A stretch of 64,000 bases of DNA from assembly GCF_900109575.1 (NCBI RefSeq), contig NZ_FOAF01000004.1, positions 310,001-374,000 of the forward strand. Direction: 5' to 3'. The notes beneath the pieces are model-generated. The model worked only from the letters and a program-made list of their open reading frames with translations, did not search any database and was not told where the DNA came from. Of the stretch, positions 55,538-64,000 are shown piece by piece. Position 1 is the stretch's first letter. The number at the start of each line of letters is the position of its first letter. A program made the translations under genes and the position numbers. This DNA is from Olivibacter domesticus. GTDB lineage: Bacteria; Bacteroidota; Bacteroidia; Sphingobacteriales; Sphingobacteriaceae.

Positions 55538-57481
55538 TCAGAATATCATAATAAAACCACCTTTGTTCTGTAAAGAAATAGGCACCTTATTTGAGGCCCT
55601 TATTGTCTCCCTACGGAAGGCAGCGGTATCGTTTCCCTCGGTAATCAATTCCCCTTCTTTTCCTTCAAGAAAGCTTAGATCCAATTGCAGTTTTTTCTCT
55701 GTTTCTTCCCCATTTATACCTGCAACATACCAATGTGCTCCCGACTTCCGAGCTATTACGTTGAATTTTCCAGGATAACCATCTATAAACTTCACATCCT
55801 CCCAGTAATTGGGTAGCGTACGAAGAAAATCTTGCACATCACTCGGTACATGCTTCATCCCTTCAGGAGATTCGGCATAGTGCTGTATACCCGATAGAAA
55901 TAATACACTGGTAGCTAATTCAAAAGCTGCCGTCGTTTTTCGTTTTACATTTGTTTGTATTTTATGTAGGTTCATCGGTGTGAAATCCATCGGATCAAAG
56001 GCATTTCTGGTAAAGGGGAGCATCGCAGCATGCGTAGCCTCCTTGTTGGCATCCTCTTGCCCAAAGGTAATCATTTCAAAACCTCTTACTGCTTCTGCAG
56101 TCATAAGTTGTGGATAAGTTCTTGACCAGCCGCGAGGTAGCGTAGCCCCATGAAAATTAACCAGTAAATGGTAGTCGGCGGCATCATCCAAAATGTCCTG
56201 ATAGTATTTTATTACCGACCTTCCATCGCCACCAAAAAAATCAACCTTAATGCCTTTAATACCCATCTGTTTTAACTTCTCAAACTCTTTTACCCTGTCT
56301 TCTTTGGTAAGCAGTTTATTTTTAGGGGTATATTTAACGGTGTTCCAATTACCTGCAGAATTATACCATAAAATGATTCCAACCTTCTTTTGTTCAGCGT
56401 ATTTAGCCAATTCTGCAATTTTTTCATAGCCTATTTTTTCATCCCAATTCACATCGATAAGACAATATTGCCAATGCATATCTGCTGCAAAATCAATGTA
56501 TTTTTTTTGCTCATCGTAGGTAATGAAATCGTCTTTAGAGTTAATCCAACTCCAAGAAGCCTTACCTGGTTTAATAAAAGATTGGTCGACCTTTTTGGCA
56601 GGAGCAGCAACATCAGTGCCCAGCGTAGATTCAGCAATTGTAGCGAGATTACCTACGGTAATTACACGCCAAGGAGAATAAAAGGGGGTGTTTGAACGAG
56701 GTAAAATACCGCTCGTTTCTATTTCCTCTTTTGGATCAGGAAAGGCAATGTGGTATACACCTCCTGGAGATTGCGCACTCAAACGTGTGGCGCAATATTG
56801 ACTATCCAGAGCGGCTTCTGTTATTAATAACCATCGATCCCCTGTTTTGAATAACGCCGGATATACCCAGCCAGTTCCAGTACTTTCTGTCGTACCCACT
56901 GGAATTTCCTGTTGATAATGTTCTTCATAAGAAGGATTAGTATGTTCCCAACCTGATTTTGCAACGGCTGCCGGTTGTAACCAAGCTTTTGAATCGTTGG
57001 GTAAACGATAGGTCGTTACTTCTTTTGTAATAGTTGCCTGTTTATCTATGTCGGGAAAAAAATAACGAAAAGCCAAGCCATCGTTGGACAGATGGAAGAT
57101 AACATCCAATTTACGGCCTTCAGGATTTTGAAATTTCAGTATAAGTTTATTTGCTTCATAGTGATTATGTTGACGTTTTGCGTTAAGCGTTTCATAATCA
57201 TCTGTGATGCGCTCACTGGACGACTCAGAAATAAGCTCCAGATCTTCGGCAAGATTGGCGTCTTCAAAAATCACCCCCAAAAGGGAACTATCTAACACGG
57301 TCGTATCTTTTTGGGTTAACCGATACCAAGCTTGGCCTGCGTTGTCGACCCCATAATATAAAGCAATACTTCCATCTGGACTTTCCAACTTTTGTATTGA
57401 AGTTGTCTTACAACTTAATCCTCCAATAAGTATTGGAAGAAAACATACAAGCAACTTTCCTATTTTAAACAAGTATTTCAT
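55538..57481 (-). CDS. GH97 glycosidase, retaining (alpha-galactosidase-like) type
   Basis: A 647-residue lipoprotein (lipobox Cys24 in LIGGLSCKTT). The N-terminal beta-sandwich spans about 30-290, the TIM barrel about 300-560, and a C-terminal beta domain follows. Asp414 in GIKVDFFGGDG corresponds in position and context to the nucleophile Asp of retaining GH97 alpha-galactosidases; Glu463 in MTAEAVRGFE matches the acid/base. Inverting SusB-type alpha-glucosidases lack this Asp. Alpha-galactoside or beta-L-arabinopyranoside cleavage is therefore most likely. It is the last gene of the right-hand arabinose locus, 230 bp after the aldose epimerase gene; that gap shows no supported gene. Confidence 0.9.
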   Translation of the reverse strand: MKYLFKIGKLLVCFLPILIGGLSCKTTSIQKLESPDGSIALYYGVDNAGQAWYRLTQKDTTVLDSSLLGVIFEDANLAEDLELISESSSERITDDYETLNAKRQHNHYEANKLILKFQNPEGRKLDVIFHLSNDGLAFRYFFPDIDKQATITKEVTTYRLPNDSKAWLQPAAVAKSGWEHTNPSYEEHYQQEIPVGTTESTGTGWVYPALFKTGDRWLLITEAALDSQYCATRLSAQSPGGVYHIAFPDPKEEIETSGILPRSNTPFYSPWRVITVGNLATIAESTLGTDVAAPAKKVDQSFIKPGKASWSWINSKDDFITYDEQKKYIDFAADMHWQYCLIDVNWDEKIGYEKIAELAKYAEQKKVGIILWYNSAGNWNTVKYTPKNKLLTKEDRVKEFEKLKQMGIKGIKVDFFGGDGRSVIKYYQDILDDAADYHLLVNFHGATLPRGWSRTYPQLMTAEAVRGFEMITFGQEDANKEATHAAMLPFTRNAFDPMDFTPMNLHKIQTNVKRKTTAAFELATSVLFLSGIQHYAESPEGMKHVPSDVQDFLRTLPNYWEDVKFIDGYPGKFNVIARKSGAHWYVAGINGEETEKKLQLDLSFLEGKEGELITEGNDTAAFRRETIRASNKVPISLQNKGGFIMIF

Positions 57482-57711
57482 AAATTAATGACGTATAAAT
57501 TTGATGGCAATGATTACTTCTCTTTGCTAATACCCTCCGAGGTCATGATGATACGCTTCATAGTACCGTTATTACCAGTTATTCGTGCATCTCATAAAAG
57601 TTTTTTTCATTGGTGCCTGATCATGTCCGGGATATAAGTAAACCCTAACTTTATACACTAATGCAGCAGGACCGGCGATGTTCTTAATATATTATTCTTC
57701 ATCATAGTCCT

Positions 57712-58863
57712 TTATTTTACCAAAAACTTGTACACGGTTTTTGTTTTATAGGTGTCGCTTGGTTTTAAAACGGTTGATGGAAATGTCGGTTGATTGGGAG
57801 AATCCGGAAAATGTTGAGTTTCTAAACAAAATGCCGACCGGTGGCCATAGTCTTTGCCCCCCTTTCCAATATTTTTTCCCCCTTCCATAAAGTTGCCACT
57901 ATAAAACTGTATACCCGGCTCTTCTGTAAGCACATCCATTTGTATTCCTGTTTTTGGACTGTAGACAACTGCCGCACTTTGTAATCCCTCTTTTTTGTTC
58001 AACACAAAATTGTGGTCATAACCTTTTCCTCTTTTCAGTTGTTGATCATCTGCCTCAATACGTGCACCTATCACTGTTGCTTTCCTAAAGTCAAATGGTG
58101 TTTTAGTCACATCCAACAAATCGCCCGTAGGGATAAGTGTTTCATCTACAGGCGTAATTTCATTTGCATGGATCGTTAATTCATGATCTAAAATGGTAGC
58201 ATCTCCTTCACCATTTAAGTTGAAGTAAGCATGATTAGTTAAGTTTAAAACTGTTTCTTTATCCGTTGTAGCAGTATAGTCTATCGCTAACTCATTATCA
58301 TCTGTTAAAGTATAGGTAACTGCGATCGCTACATTTCCCGGATAACCTGCTTCTCCATCTGGAGAATGATAAGTAAGCTTCAATGTTTTATCGTTCACTT
58401 GCTTGGCATCCCAAACCTTATCATAAATCCCGTTATTACCACCATGCAAAGAATTTTCACCATCATTTTGTTCTAACTGGTACGTTTTACCATCTAATGT
58501 AAATTTGCCCTTTGCAATACGGTTGCCATAACGGCCTACAATAGCTCCAAAATAGGATGTTTTATTTTCCTTGTAAGTTTGCGCATTGTCATAACCTAAT
58601 ACCACATCAGTAAGTTTACCTTCTTTATTGGGAACTAGTAGACTAACCAAGCGTGCACCATAATTCGTGATGCTAGCTTTGGCATTTTTATTATTAGTTA
58701 ACGTATAGAGGTTTACTTCTTTGCCCTCTATTTTCGAGTTGAAGCTTATGCTCGAATCCTGCGAGATCGTATCTGCTGTCTCAGTTGATTTTTGTCCACT
58801 TTGATTGCACGCACTCTGTAAAACAATGGCTACTATGGTGCCAGTATAAATTATTTTCTTCAT
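57712..58863 (-). CDS. galM: Aldose 1-epimerase, lipoprotein form
   Basis: A 383-residue mutarotase that interconverts alpha and beta anomers of hexoses, and often of arabinose. A lipobox-like VLQSACNQSG places it in the envelope. Conserved regions are FGAIVGRYGNRIAKG, the catalytic His in NLTNHAYFNL and the Glu near the C-terminus in FCLETQHFPDSPN. It lies 18 bp after the GH43 gene in the arabinose locus, where it would equilibrate sugars released by the retaining and inverting glycosidases. Confidence 0.95.
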   Translation of the reverse strand: MKKIIYTGTIVAIVLQSACNQSGQKSTETADTISQDSSISFNSKIEGKEVNLYTLTNNKNAKASITNYGARLVSLLVPNKEGKLTDVVLGYDNAQTYKENKTSYFGAIVGRYGNRIAKGKFTLDGKTYQLEQNDGENSLHGGNNGIYDKVWDAKQVNDKTLKLTYHSPDGEAGYPGNVAIAVTYTLTDDNELAIDYTATTDKETVLNLTNHAYFNLNGEGDATILDHELTIHANEITPVDETLIPTGDLLDVTKTPFDFRKATVIGARIEADDQQLKRGKGYDHNFVLNKKEGLQSAAVVYSPKTGIQMDVLTEEPGIQFYSGNFMEGGKNIGKGGKDYGHRSAFCLETQHFPDSPNQPTFPSTVLKPSDTYKTKTVYKFLVK

Positions 58864-58881
58864 AATATTTATCTATTGGTT

Positions 58882-59904
58882 CTAATTATCTTCTTTCATT
58901 ATGACAGGCCAATTTTGGTCATTCCAAGTTAGTTTTTCTATTCTTAATTTTGGTTTTCCATCATCGAGCGCATCATAGCCATGGAATATTAAGTAACTTT
59001 TTCCTATCGAATTCACTACGGCATTATGTCCTACGCCATGCCAATTATCATCTCCTTCGAGAAGCATTTTACCTCCTCCTGTCGCAAGGGATTTGCCTTC
59101 TTCATCTAAATAAGGCCCTGTCAGCTGTTTTGCTCTACCCACAATTATTTTATAGGTACTTGCTATACCTTTGCAGCAATAATCGATAGAAGCAAAAAGG
59201 TAATAATATTTGCCTTTTTTAAAAATAAAGGGTGCTTCAATCGCATTACCTCCGGCATCAACTGGATTGTTATCAACAGCAGGTGGATTTGGTGATTTGG
59301 CATCTTCTTTCCTGCTAGCAATCGTTGGTATACTGGAAAGATCATCTGCTATTTTTAGTCCATCCTGACTAAGTTTCACCAGCTTGATTCCGTCCCAAAA
59401 AGATCCAAAAACCAGATAAGGAACACCCTTCTCATCCGTTATCAGGTTTGGATCAATAGCATTCCAATTGGTTTCCCCGGGGATTGACTGTATAATTTTA
59501 CCATGATCAGTCCACTTAAAGCGAGGGTCTTGCGGATCTAGTGTTGGATTGGTTACCAAACCTATACAAGAAGTGTTTTTACCAAAGGCAGAAACGCTAT
59601 AATAAAGATAGTATAAGCCGTTAAAGTGACTAATATCGGGTGCCCAGATATGTCCTTTAAAAGAGGGAACTGCCGCCACAGCCCATTTCGGAGGTGTTTC
59701 AAAAACAGGGAGCTCGCTCTTCCAGGATTTCATATCGGATGAAGACCATACAGAAATGCCATTTCCTGTGGCAAATACATAATATTTGCCATGTGAATGG
59801 ATCATCACCGGATCATGGGCTACCACCTGTCCTAGCTGTTGGCCAAATAAATGACCCCACCATCCAGTTAGTAACGCAAATACCAGCACATTGATCCTTC
59901 CCAT
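58882..59904 (-). CDS. GH43 arabinan endo-1,5-alpha-L-arabinosidase-like
   Basis: A 340-residue secreted GH43 of the single-domain arabinanase type. The signal peptide is about 1-22. The catalytic triad is Asp31 (VVAHDPVMI), Asp151 (WNAIDPNLI) and Glu223 (NAIEAPFIF). Conserved HIWAPDISHFNGLYYLYYSVSAFG and FGSFWDGIKL are typical of endo-arabinanases. Its start lies 3 bp after the upstream GH51 stop. It should cut alpha-1,5-linked arabinan; exo-acting arabinosidase activity is an alternative. Confidence 0.92.
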   Translation of the reverse strand: MGRINVLVFALLTGWWGHLFGQQLGQVVAHDPVMIHSHGKYYVFATGNGISVWSSSDMKSWKSELPVFETPPKWAVAAVPSFKGHIWAPDISHFNGLYYLYYSVSAFGKNTSCIGLVTNPTLDPQDPRFKWTDHGKIIQSIPGETNWNAIDPNLITDEKGVPYLVFGSFWDGIKLVKLSQDGLKIADDLSSIPTIASRKEDAKSPNPPAVDNNPVDAGGNAIEAPFIFKKGKYYYLFASIDYCCKGIASTYKIIVGRAKQLTGPYLDEEGKSLATGGGKMLLEGDDNWHGVGHNAVVNSIGKSYLIFHGYDALDDGKPKLRIEKLTWNDQNWPVIMKEDN

Positions 59905-59907
59905 GAG

Positions 59908-61878
59908 TTATTGCATTTTTATTTTAACAACATGAAACGAATAAGGTACTAAACTGATATTTAATTTTTTACCCTCAATTGCAATCGGCCTTGTTTGCGG
60001 ACTTACCTGATCGGGTTGATCGATTGTATTTATTGCATTTAGATTTGTTGCGGTCAAAAAGGTATGACTTCCATTGCTCGCTAATTTTCCTTTTACCTGA
60101 ATGTTAAACATTCCTTCTACAGGTTGGGCATTATGATTAACAATTTTGACGATAATTTCCTTTTGATTGTGATCAATAACGGCCGAGGCATACAGACTAT
60201 CTCGGCCGCTGACCAATTGGCCGTCTGAAAGGATAGGAATAACATCTGTCCCTTTATTGGTAGCATAGAGCTTTTGCACCTGATAATTAGGTGTTCCATA
60301 GGCGTGAAGATTATTTACCCAAATCAGATCCGGAGCCCATTGCCAACCATCAACATGTGCAAATAGGGGGGCATAAGATGCCATCTCTACCACATCAGCA
60401 TTGCGCTCAAGGCCTGTTAAAAAAGCAGCTTCCGCTATTGCTGCCGACCAGTTATTTTCTGATGGGCCATCCTCCACTTGTTTAGGATGACCTGCATATT
60501 CTCCGGCGAAAATCTTTGAACCATTGCGGTCATAGCTATCATATCTGCTTGTATTAGAAAGAAACCATTCTGGGCTACGATAATAATGTTCATCGATAAA
60601 ATCGACCTTCATTGCTCTAAGTCTTTGGTTTAAGAAATCAAAACGTTCCCCATCAGGATCAGTTCCTGAACTAGCCACAATTTTTATGTTAGGGTACCTA
60701 TCATTAAGCGCCTTTTTAAAAATCTCGAGTCGTTCTATATACTGGGGGCCCCAGTTTTCATTCCCCACACCCAACATTTTTAAATTGAAGGGATTAGGAT
60801 GTCCCATACTAGCTCTCAATTTGCCCCATTTTGTGGTCACATCGCCATTTGCAAACTCGATAAGATCCAGCGCATCTTGCACATATTCATCGAGCTCATC
60901 TATCGGAACGAGTTCTGCAGTATTGAACTGACAAGCCATACCACAATTTAAAATAGGCAGTGGTTCTGCTCCAATATCCTCTGCTAACTGAAAATACTCA
61001 AAGAAACCAAGTCCAAATGTCTGATAATAATCAGGAGCGGGACGATGCTTAAATTCTGTATTCCATCGGTTGATTATAAGTTGACGATCCTCAATAGGGC
61101 CTACTGTCTTCTTCCACTGAAATCGCGTTGCAAGCTCACGCCCTTCCACTATACATCCACCTGGGAAACGGATAAAGCCTGGTTTCATATCCGCCAGTAG
61201 CTGTACCATATCAGCACGTAGCCCCCCAGGGCGTTTTTTCCAAGTATCTTCCGGGAACAACGAGATCATATCTAGATCAATGATCCCCTTACCTTCAAAC
61301 CAAATATTCAATTTTGCTTTTAACTCCGTTTGCGTTGCATGAAAGCTGACTTGCTGTTTTTTCCAAGTATTTTGCTCTCCATCCGGAGAAAATTCTCCCT
61401 TTCCAATAATAGTTCCAGTGGTATCTACCAGCTCAATATGAAGCTTTACTCCCGGTTTTATTTGACGATAGAAAACGCTGAAATCATATCTTAACCCTTG
61501 TTTGATGCCCATTCCTCTAAAACCTTCATTCTGAAGTCCAAGCTTCTCGGCTCCAGTTAGTCTATTTATTCTTAAAAACCGTGGGTTATTTGTCTTCTCT
61601 TTTTGATTTAGCACTAAAAAAGTTCCTTCGGGGGCAGTCTCACCTATTTTTTTCCACCCCATAAGCGGTTGCGCAAACTCAAAAGATCTATTTTTTATAA
61701 GTTCCGCGTAAATTCCACCATCTGCTCCGAGATTAATGTCTTCAAAAAACACGCCCCACATATTAGGAGATACCTTTGCCGTTGGTTTATCAGCCTGTAT
61801 ACTAAATGTTTTTTTTACCTGAGCGTTTAAGCTTAGTGTAAAGGCTACTATGAGCGCCACTAATACATTTCTTTTCAT
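59908..61878 (-). CDS. GH51 alpha-L-arabinofuranosidase, long form
   Basis: A 656-residue exported enzyme. After the signal peptide (1-20) comes an N-terminal stretch with a CBM4_9-like insertion (about 65-215), then the TIM barrel and a C-terminal beta domain. The acid/base is Glu374 in GVGNENWG and the nucleophile Glu460 in FAGEYAGH. It removes terminal alpha-L-arabinofuranose. It lies between the other GH51 gene (22-bp gap) and the GH43 gene (3-bp gap), clearly in one operon. Confidence 0.94.
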   Translation of the reverse strand: MKRNVLVALIVAFTLSLNAQVKKTFSIQADKPTAKVSPNMWGVFFEDINLGADGGIYAELIKNRSFEFAQPLMGWKKIGETAPEGTFLVLNQKEKTNNPRFLRINRLTGAEKLGLQNEGFRGMGIKQGLRYDFSVFYRQIKPGVKLHIELVDTTGTIIGKGEFSPDGEQNTWKKQQVSFHATQTELKAKLNIWFEGKGIIDLDMISLFPEDTWKKRPGGLRADMVQLLADMKPGFIRFPGGCIVEGRELATRFQWKKTVGPIEDRQLIINRWNTEFKHRPAPDYYQTFGLGFFEYFQLAEDIGAEPLPILNCGMACQFNTAELVPIDELDEYVQDALDLIEFANGDVTTKWGKLRASMGHPNPFNLKMLGVGNENWGPQYIERLEIFKKALNDRYPNIKIVASSGTDPDGERFDFLNQRLRAMKVDFIDEHYYRSPEWFLSNTSRYDSYDRNGSKIFAGEYAGHPKQVEDGPSENNWSAAIAEAAFLTGLERNADVVEMASYAPLFAHVDGWQWAPDLIWVNNLHAYGTPNYQVQKLYATNKGTDVIPILSDGQLVSGRDSLYASAVIDHNQKEIIVKIVNHNAQPVEGMFNIQVKGKLASNGSHTFLTATNLNAINTIDQPDQVSPQTRPIAIEGKKLNISLVPYSFHVVKIKMQ

Positions 61879-61900
61879 AAATATGAGTTTGAAAGGTACG

Positions 61901-63445
61901 CTAATTTAATTCCAAAACAACCACCGAAAAAGGAGGTAGCTTTAAGGCAATCTGATTATTCTTAATTTGAGCCTCATTAAATACTGCTGGTTTTATATTA
62001 GCCGGATTGTCAAAAGAGTTAAAGTCTCTTAGTTTTTTCGACGTAAGCAAGCGTCCATTAATTGATTTATATTTTTTATCTGCAACATCTACCGTTATAG
62101 CTTGTTCCTTTGTAGGATCAATATTAACCAAAGAAATGTGCGTTTTACCATCTTTTGCAATAGAGGCAGAAGCGGTTACGGCCGGTATTTTCTCTCCATT
62201 GAACACGAAGTCAGCACTATTTAACTGTATTGGAATTAAAGTAGCATCTTGATGAACCTTATACATTTCCATGACATGATAAGTAGGTGTTAACAGCATT
62301 TTATTACCTTCAGTTAAAATAACTGCCTGCAATACGTTAACCGTCTGTGCTAAATTTGCCATCCGCACGCGTTCAGCATGATTATTAAAAATATTCAAGG
62401 TCATACCCGCAATCATGGCATCACGCATAGTGTTTTGCTGATATAAGAAACCGGGATTGGTTCCTGGCTCCACCTCATACCAACCACCCCATTCGTCTAC
62501 CACCAGGGCTATTTCCTTAGCCGGATCGTACTTATCCATAATAGCTGAATGTTTCTCCACTAACTCATTCATTAGCCATGCTGATTTCATTGTCTTAAAA
62601 TACTGTTCATCCGTATACATAGTAGAAGGCCCTTTCTTCTTCCATTCAATAACCGCATAGTGATGTAAAGCAATCCCCTTCACCAAATTTTTTGGTATTT
62701 TTTTCATAAGGGTTTCGGTCCAGTTATAATCGGCCCCATTTGCTCCTGAAGCAATACGGAAAAGTCCGCCAGTATTTGTCCAATCAGACATGAAAGTAGC
62801 ATACTTACGATATACATCGGCATAATAATCAGGCGTCATATTTCCGCCACATCCCCATGCCTCATTTCCTACGCCCCAAAATTTCACATTCCATGGTTTT
62901 TCGCGGCCATTTTCTCTACGTAGATCAGACATAGGGCTTTTACCACCAAAGTTTACATATTGTACCCAATCAGACAATTCCTGTACCTCGCCACTCCCTA
63001 CATTTCCAGCCAAGTACGGTTCGGTTCCCAATAATTCGCACATGTTAAGAAAATCATGCGTCCCGAAACTATTATTTTCTGTTACTCCTCCCCACCACGT
63101 GTTAACAATGCTGGGTCTTTTACCTTTAGGGCCAATACCATCTTTCCAATGATAGGTGTCTGCGAAACACCCTCCAGGCCATCTTAAGTTGGGGATATTT
63201 AAATTTTTAAGCGCGTCAATCACGTCGTTCCGTACACCATTGGTATGTGGGATCGTTGTATTCTCTTCACCTACATATATCCCATCGTAAATACAACGAC
63301 CTAAATGTTCTGCAAAATGACCATAAATATGTTTATTGATAGTTACGGTATCTTTTCCTGGAGTGAATGTTACCACATTCTGTGCCCAAACGTTACAAAA
63401 AGAGACAAGTACGGTTAGGGTTGCAATAATTGATCTTCTATTCAT
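61901..63445 (-). CDS. GH51 alpha-L-arabinofuranosidase, short form
   Basis: A 514-residue exported enzyme; I chose the ATG at 63445, which opens the signal peptide (about 1-22, ending VWAQ), over a frame start 14 codons upstream. It has FAEHLGRCIYDGIYVG and NLRWPGGCFADTYHW, the acid/base Glu195 in GVGNEAWG and the nucleophile Glu318 in VVDEWGGWY. It resembles the intracellular AbfA type but carries an export signal. It is 117 bp after the SusD gene at the right edge. Confidence 0.94.
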   Translation of the reverse strand: MNRRSIIATLTVLVSFCNVWAQNVVTFTPGKDTVTINKHIYGHFAEHLGRCIYDGIYVGEENTTIPHTNGVRNDVIDALKNLNIPNLRWPGGCFADTYHWKDGIGPKGKRPSIVNTWWGGVTENNSFGTHDFLNMCELLGTEPYLAGNVGSGEVQELSDWVQYVNFGGKSPMSDLRRENGREKPWNVKFWGVGNEAWGCGGNMTPDYYADVYRKYATFMSDWTNTGGLFRIASGANGADYNWTETLMKKIPKNLVKGIALHHYAVIEWKKKGPSTMYTDEQYFKTMKSAWLMNELVEKHSAIMDKYDPAKEIALVVDEWGGWYEVEPGTNPGFLYQQNTMRDAMIAGMTLNIFNNHAERVRMANLAQTVNVLQAVILTEGNKMLLTPTYHVMEMYKVHQDATLIPIQLNSADFVFNGEKIPAVTASASIAKDGKTHISLVNIDPTKEQAITVDVADKKYKSINGRLLTSKKLRDFNSFDNPANIKPAVFNEAQIKNNQIALKLPPFSVVVLELN

Positions 63446-63562
63446 GAGTTTATTAATAGTTGGTATATAATAATAATTGGCTAACACTTGCTAAAGATAT
63501 TAAATTAATTAATAAATGTAAAAACAACATTTAAAATTTATAAATCATCGCGCTTACTTTCC

Positions 63563-64000
63563 TTAATTAGCTGCATTCGGTAATAGATTTTTATTTATAT
63601 CTAATTCGCGTTGCGGAATTGGCAGATATTCTTTTCCAGGACGCCAGGTAGTAAAATCTGCATCGTGTTCTTTTAAAATTTGTAATTTCTCTGAGTTATA
63701 CAACCATCCCCATCGGATAATGTCATTGATGCGAATGCCTTCGATAGCGAGTTCCAAATATCTTTCATGTGCTAGTTGATCACGCATTTGCTCTTGCGTC
63801 ATATTTGGTTTTACAGTAGCAAGGTCGGGTAGTTTAGCACGGGTTCTCACTTGTTGTATATAAGTATATGCCTGCGTAGTTTGCCCAAGTTCATTTAACG
63901 CTTCAGCATACATAAGCAATACATCTGCATATCTCAGTATGCGATAATTAATACCTGAATTTTCAACACCATTGTTTTCATTCGTATATCCTGGAATCCC
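63563..64000 (-). CDS. SusD/RagB-family lipoprotein, C-terminal part (N-terminus beyond the window)
   Basis: The frame is open to the right edge, giving 145 codons plus stop. It shows the SusD motif NYRILRYADVLLMYAEALNELG, split here only by the annotation limit (ILRYADVL then MYAEALNELG), followed by ERYLELAIEGIRINDIIRWG and the C-terminal EYLPIPQRELDINKNLLPN. This is the usual RagB C-terminus. It precedes the GH51 gene on the same strand, so its SusC partner should lie beyond 64000. It marks the right-hand genes as a classical polysaccharide utilisation locus for arabinose-containing glycans. Confidence 0.93.
   Translation of the reverse strand, partial: GIPGYTNENNGVENSGINYRILRYADVLLMYAEALNELGQTTQAYTYIQQVRTRAKLPDLATVKPNMTQEQMRDQLAHERYLELAIEGIRINDIIRWGWLYNSEKLQILKEHDADFTTWRPGKEYLPIPQRELDINKNLLPNAAN

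Noticed and set aside
57577-57691. Coding-like minus-strand stretch (IAGPAALVYKVRVYLYPGHD) between galM and GH97, possibly a gene remnant
   Set aside because: Only about 38 codons, no start at its head and no recognised family; chance open frame is as likely.

Overview
The window is chromosomal DNA of a Bacteroidota bacterium, most likely of the Sphingobacteriales. This rests on several SusC/SusD outer-membrane pairs, a hybrid two-component sensor, TonB receptors with CarboxypepD_reg N-termini, promoters of the type TTTG-N19/21-TAnnTTTG, an AT-rich composition and mostly absent Shine-Dalgarno sites. No tRNA, rRNA, CRISPR array, transposase or phage gene was found. Genus assignment would need a database search.

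Layout. Positions 1-2503 hold the N-terminal part of a SusC receptor (runs off the left edge). Positions 2504-6405 hold an intergenic region with a strongly foldable RNA-like element, an OmpR/EnvZ-type two-component pair, an orphan lipoprotein and a small Lys-rich secreted protein; two near-identical 29-bp boxes lie upstream of the last two genes. A hybrid SusR-type sensor/AraC regulator (6489-10547) and an orphan Wzc-like membrane protein with a decayed P-loop (10766-12400) follow. Positions 12528-18421 encode a complete trans-4-hydroxy-L-proline catabolic set (epimerase, FAD dehydrogenase, DapA-type deaminase, 2-oxoglutarate semialdehyde dehydrogenase) with its AraC regulator. Divergent from it are an Xaa-Pro aminopeptidase, a DPP-IV and an M1 aminopeptidase (18936-24394).

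Positions 24804-31011 are a SusC-SusD-DUF885 metallopeptidase operon. Then come a large multidomain GH43 (31233-34685), a siderophore-type TonB receptor with an iron-box-like promoter (35047-37470), a POT peptide transporter (37483-38970), another SusCD pair (39093-43776), a GH127 beta-L-arabinofuranosidase (44110-46527), a candidate small RNA, and a DUF5695 protein (46927-49677). Positions 49802-55288 are a DUF885 / amino-acid permease / DPP-IV-like operon with overlapping genes. Positions 55538-64000 are an arabinose-releasing locus: SusD (cut by the right edge), two GH51, an arabinanase-type GH43, aldose 1-epimerase and a retaining-type GH97.

How it may work together. The genes pair enzymes that remove L-arabinofuranose (GH127, GH51, GH43) and probably alpha-galactose (GH97) with proline-specific peptidases, peptide importers and full hydroxyproline catabolism. 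That is the set needed to consume arabinosylated, hydroxyproline-rich plant glycoproteins such as extensin, whose Hyp carries beta-L-Araf chains and whose Ser carries alpha-galactose. This is an inference from gene content, not proven; arabinan/pectin use plus separate collagen-type peptide use is the main alternative.
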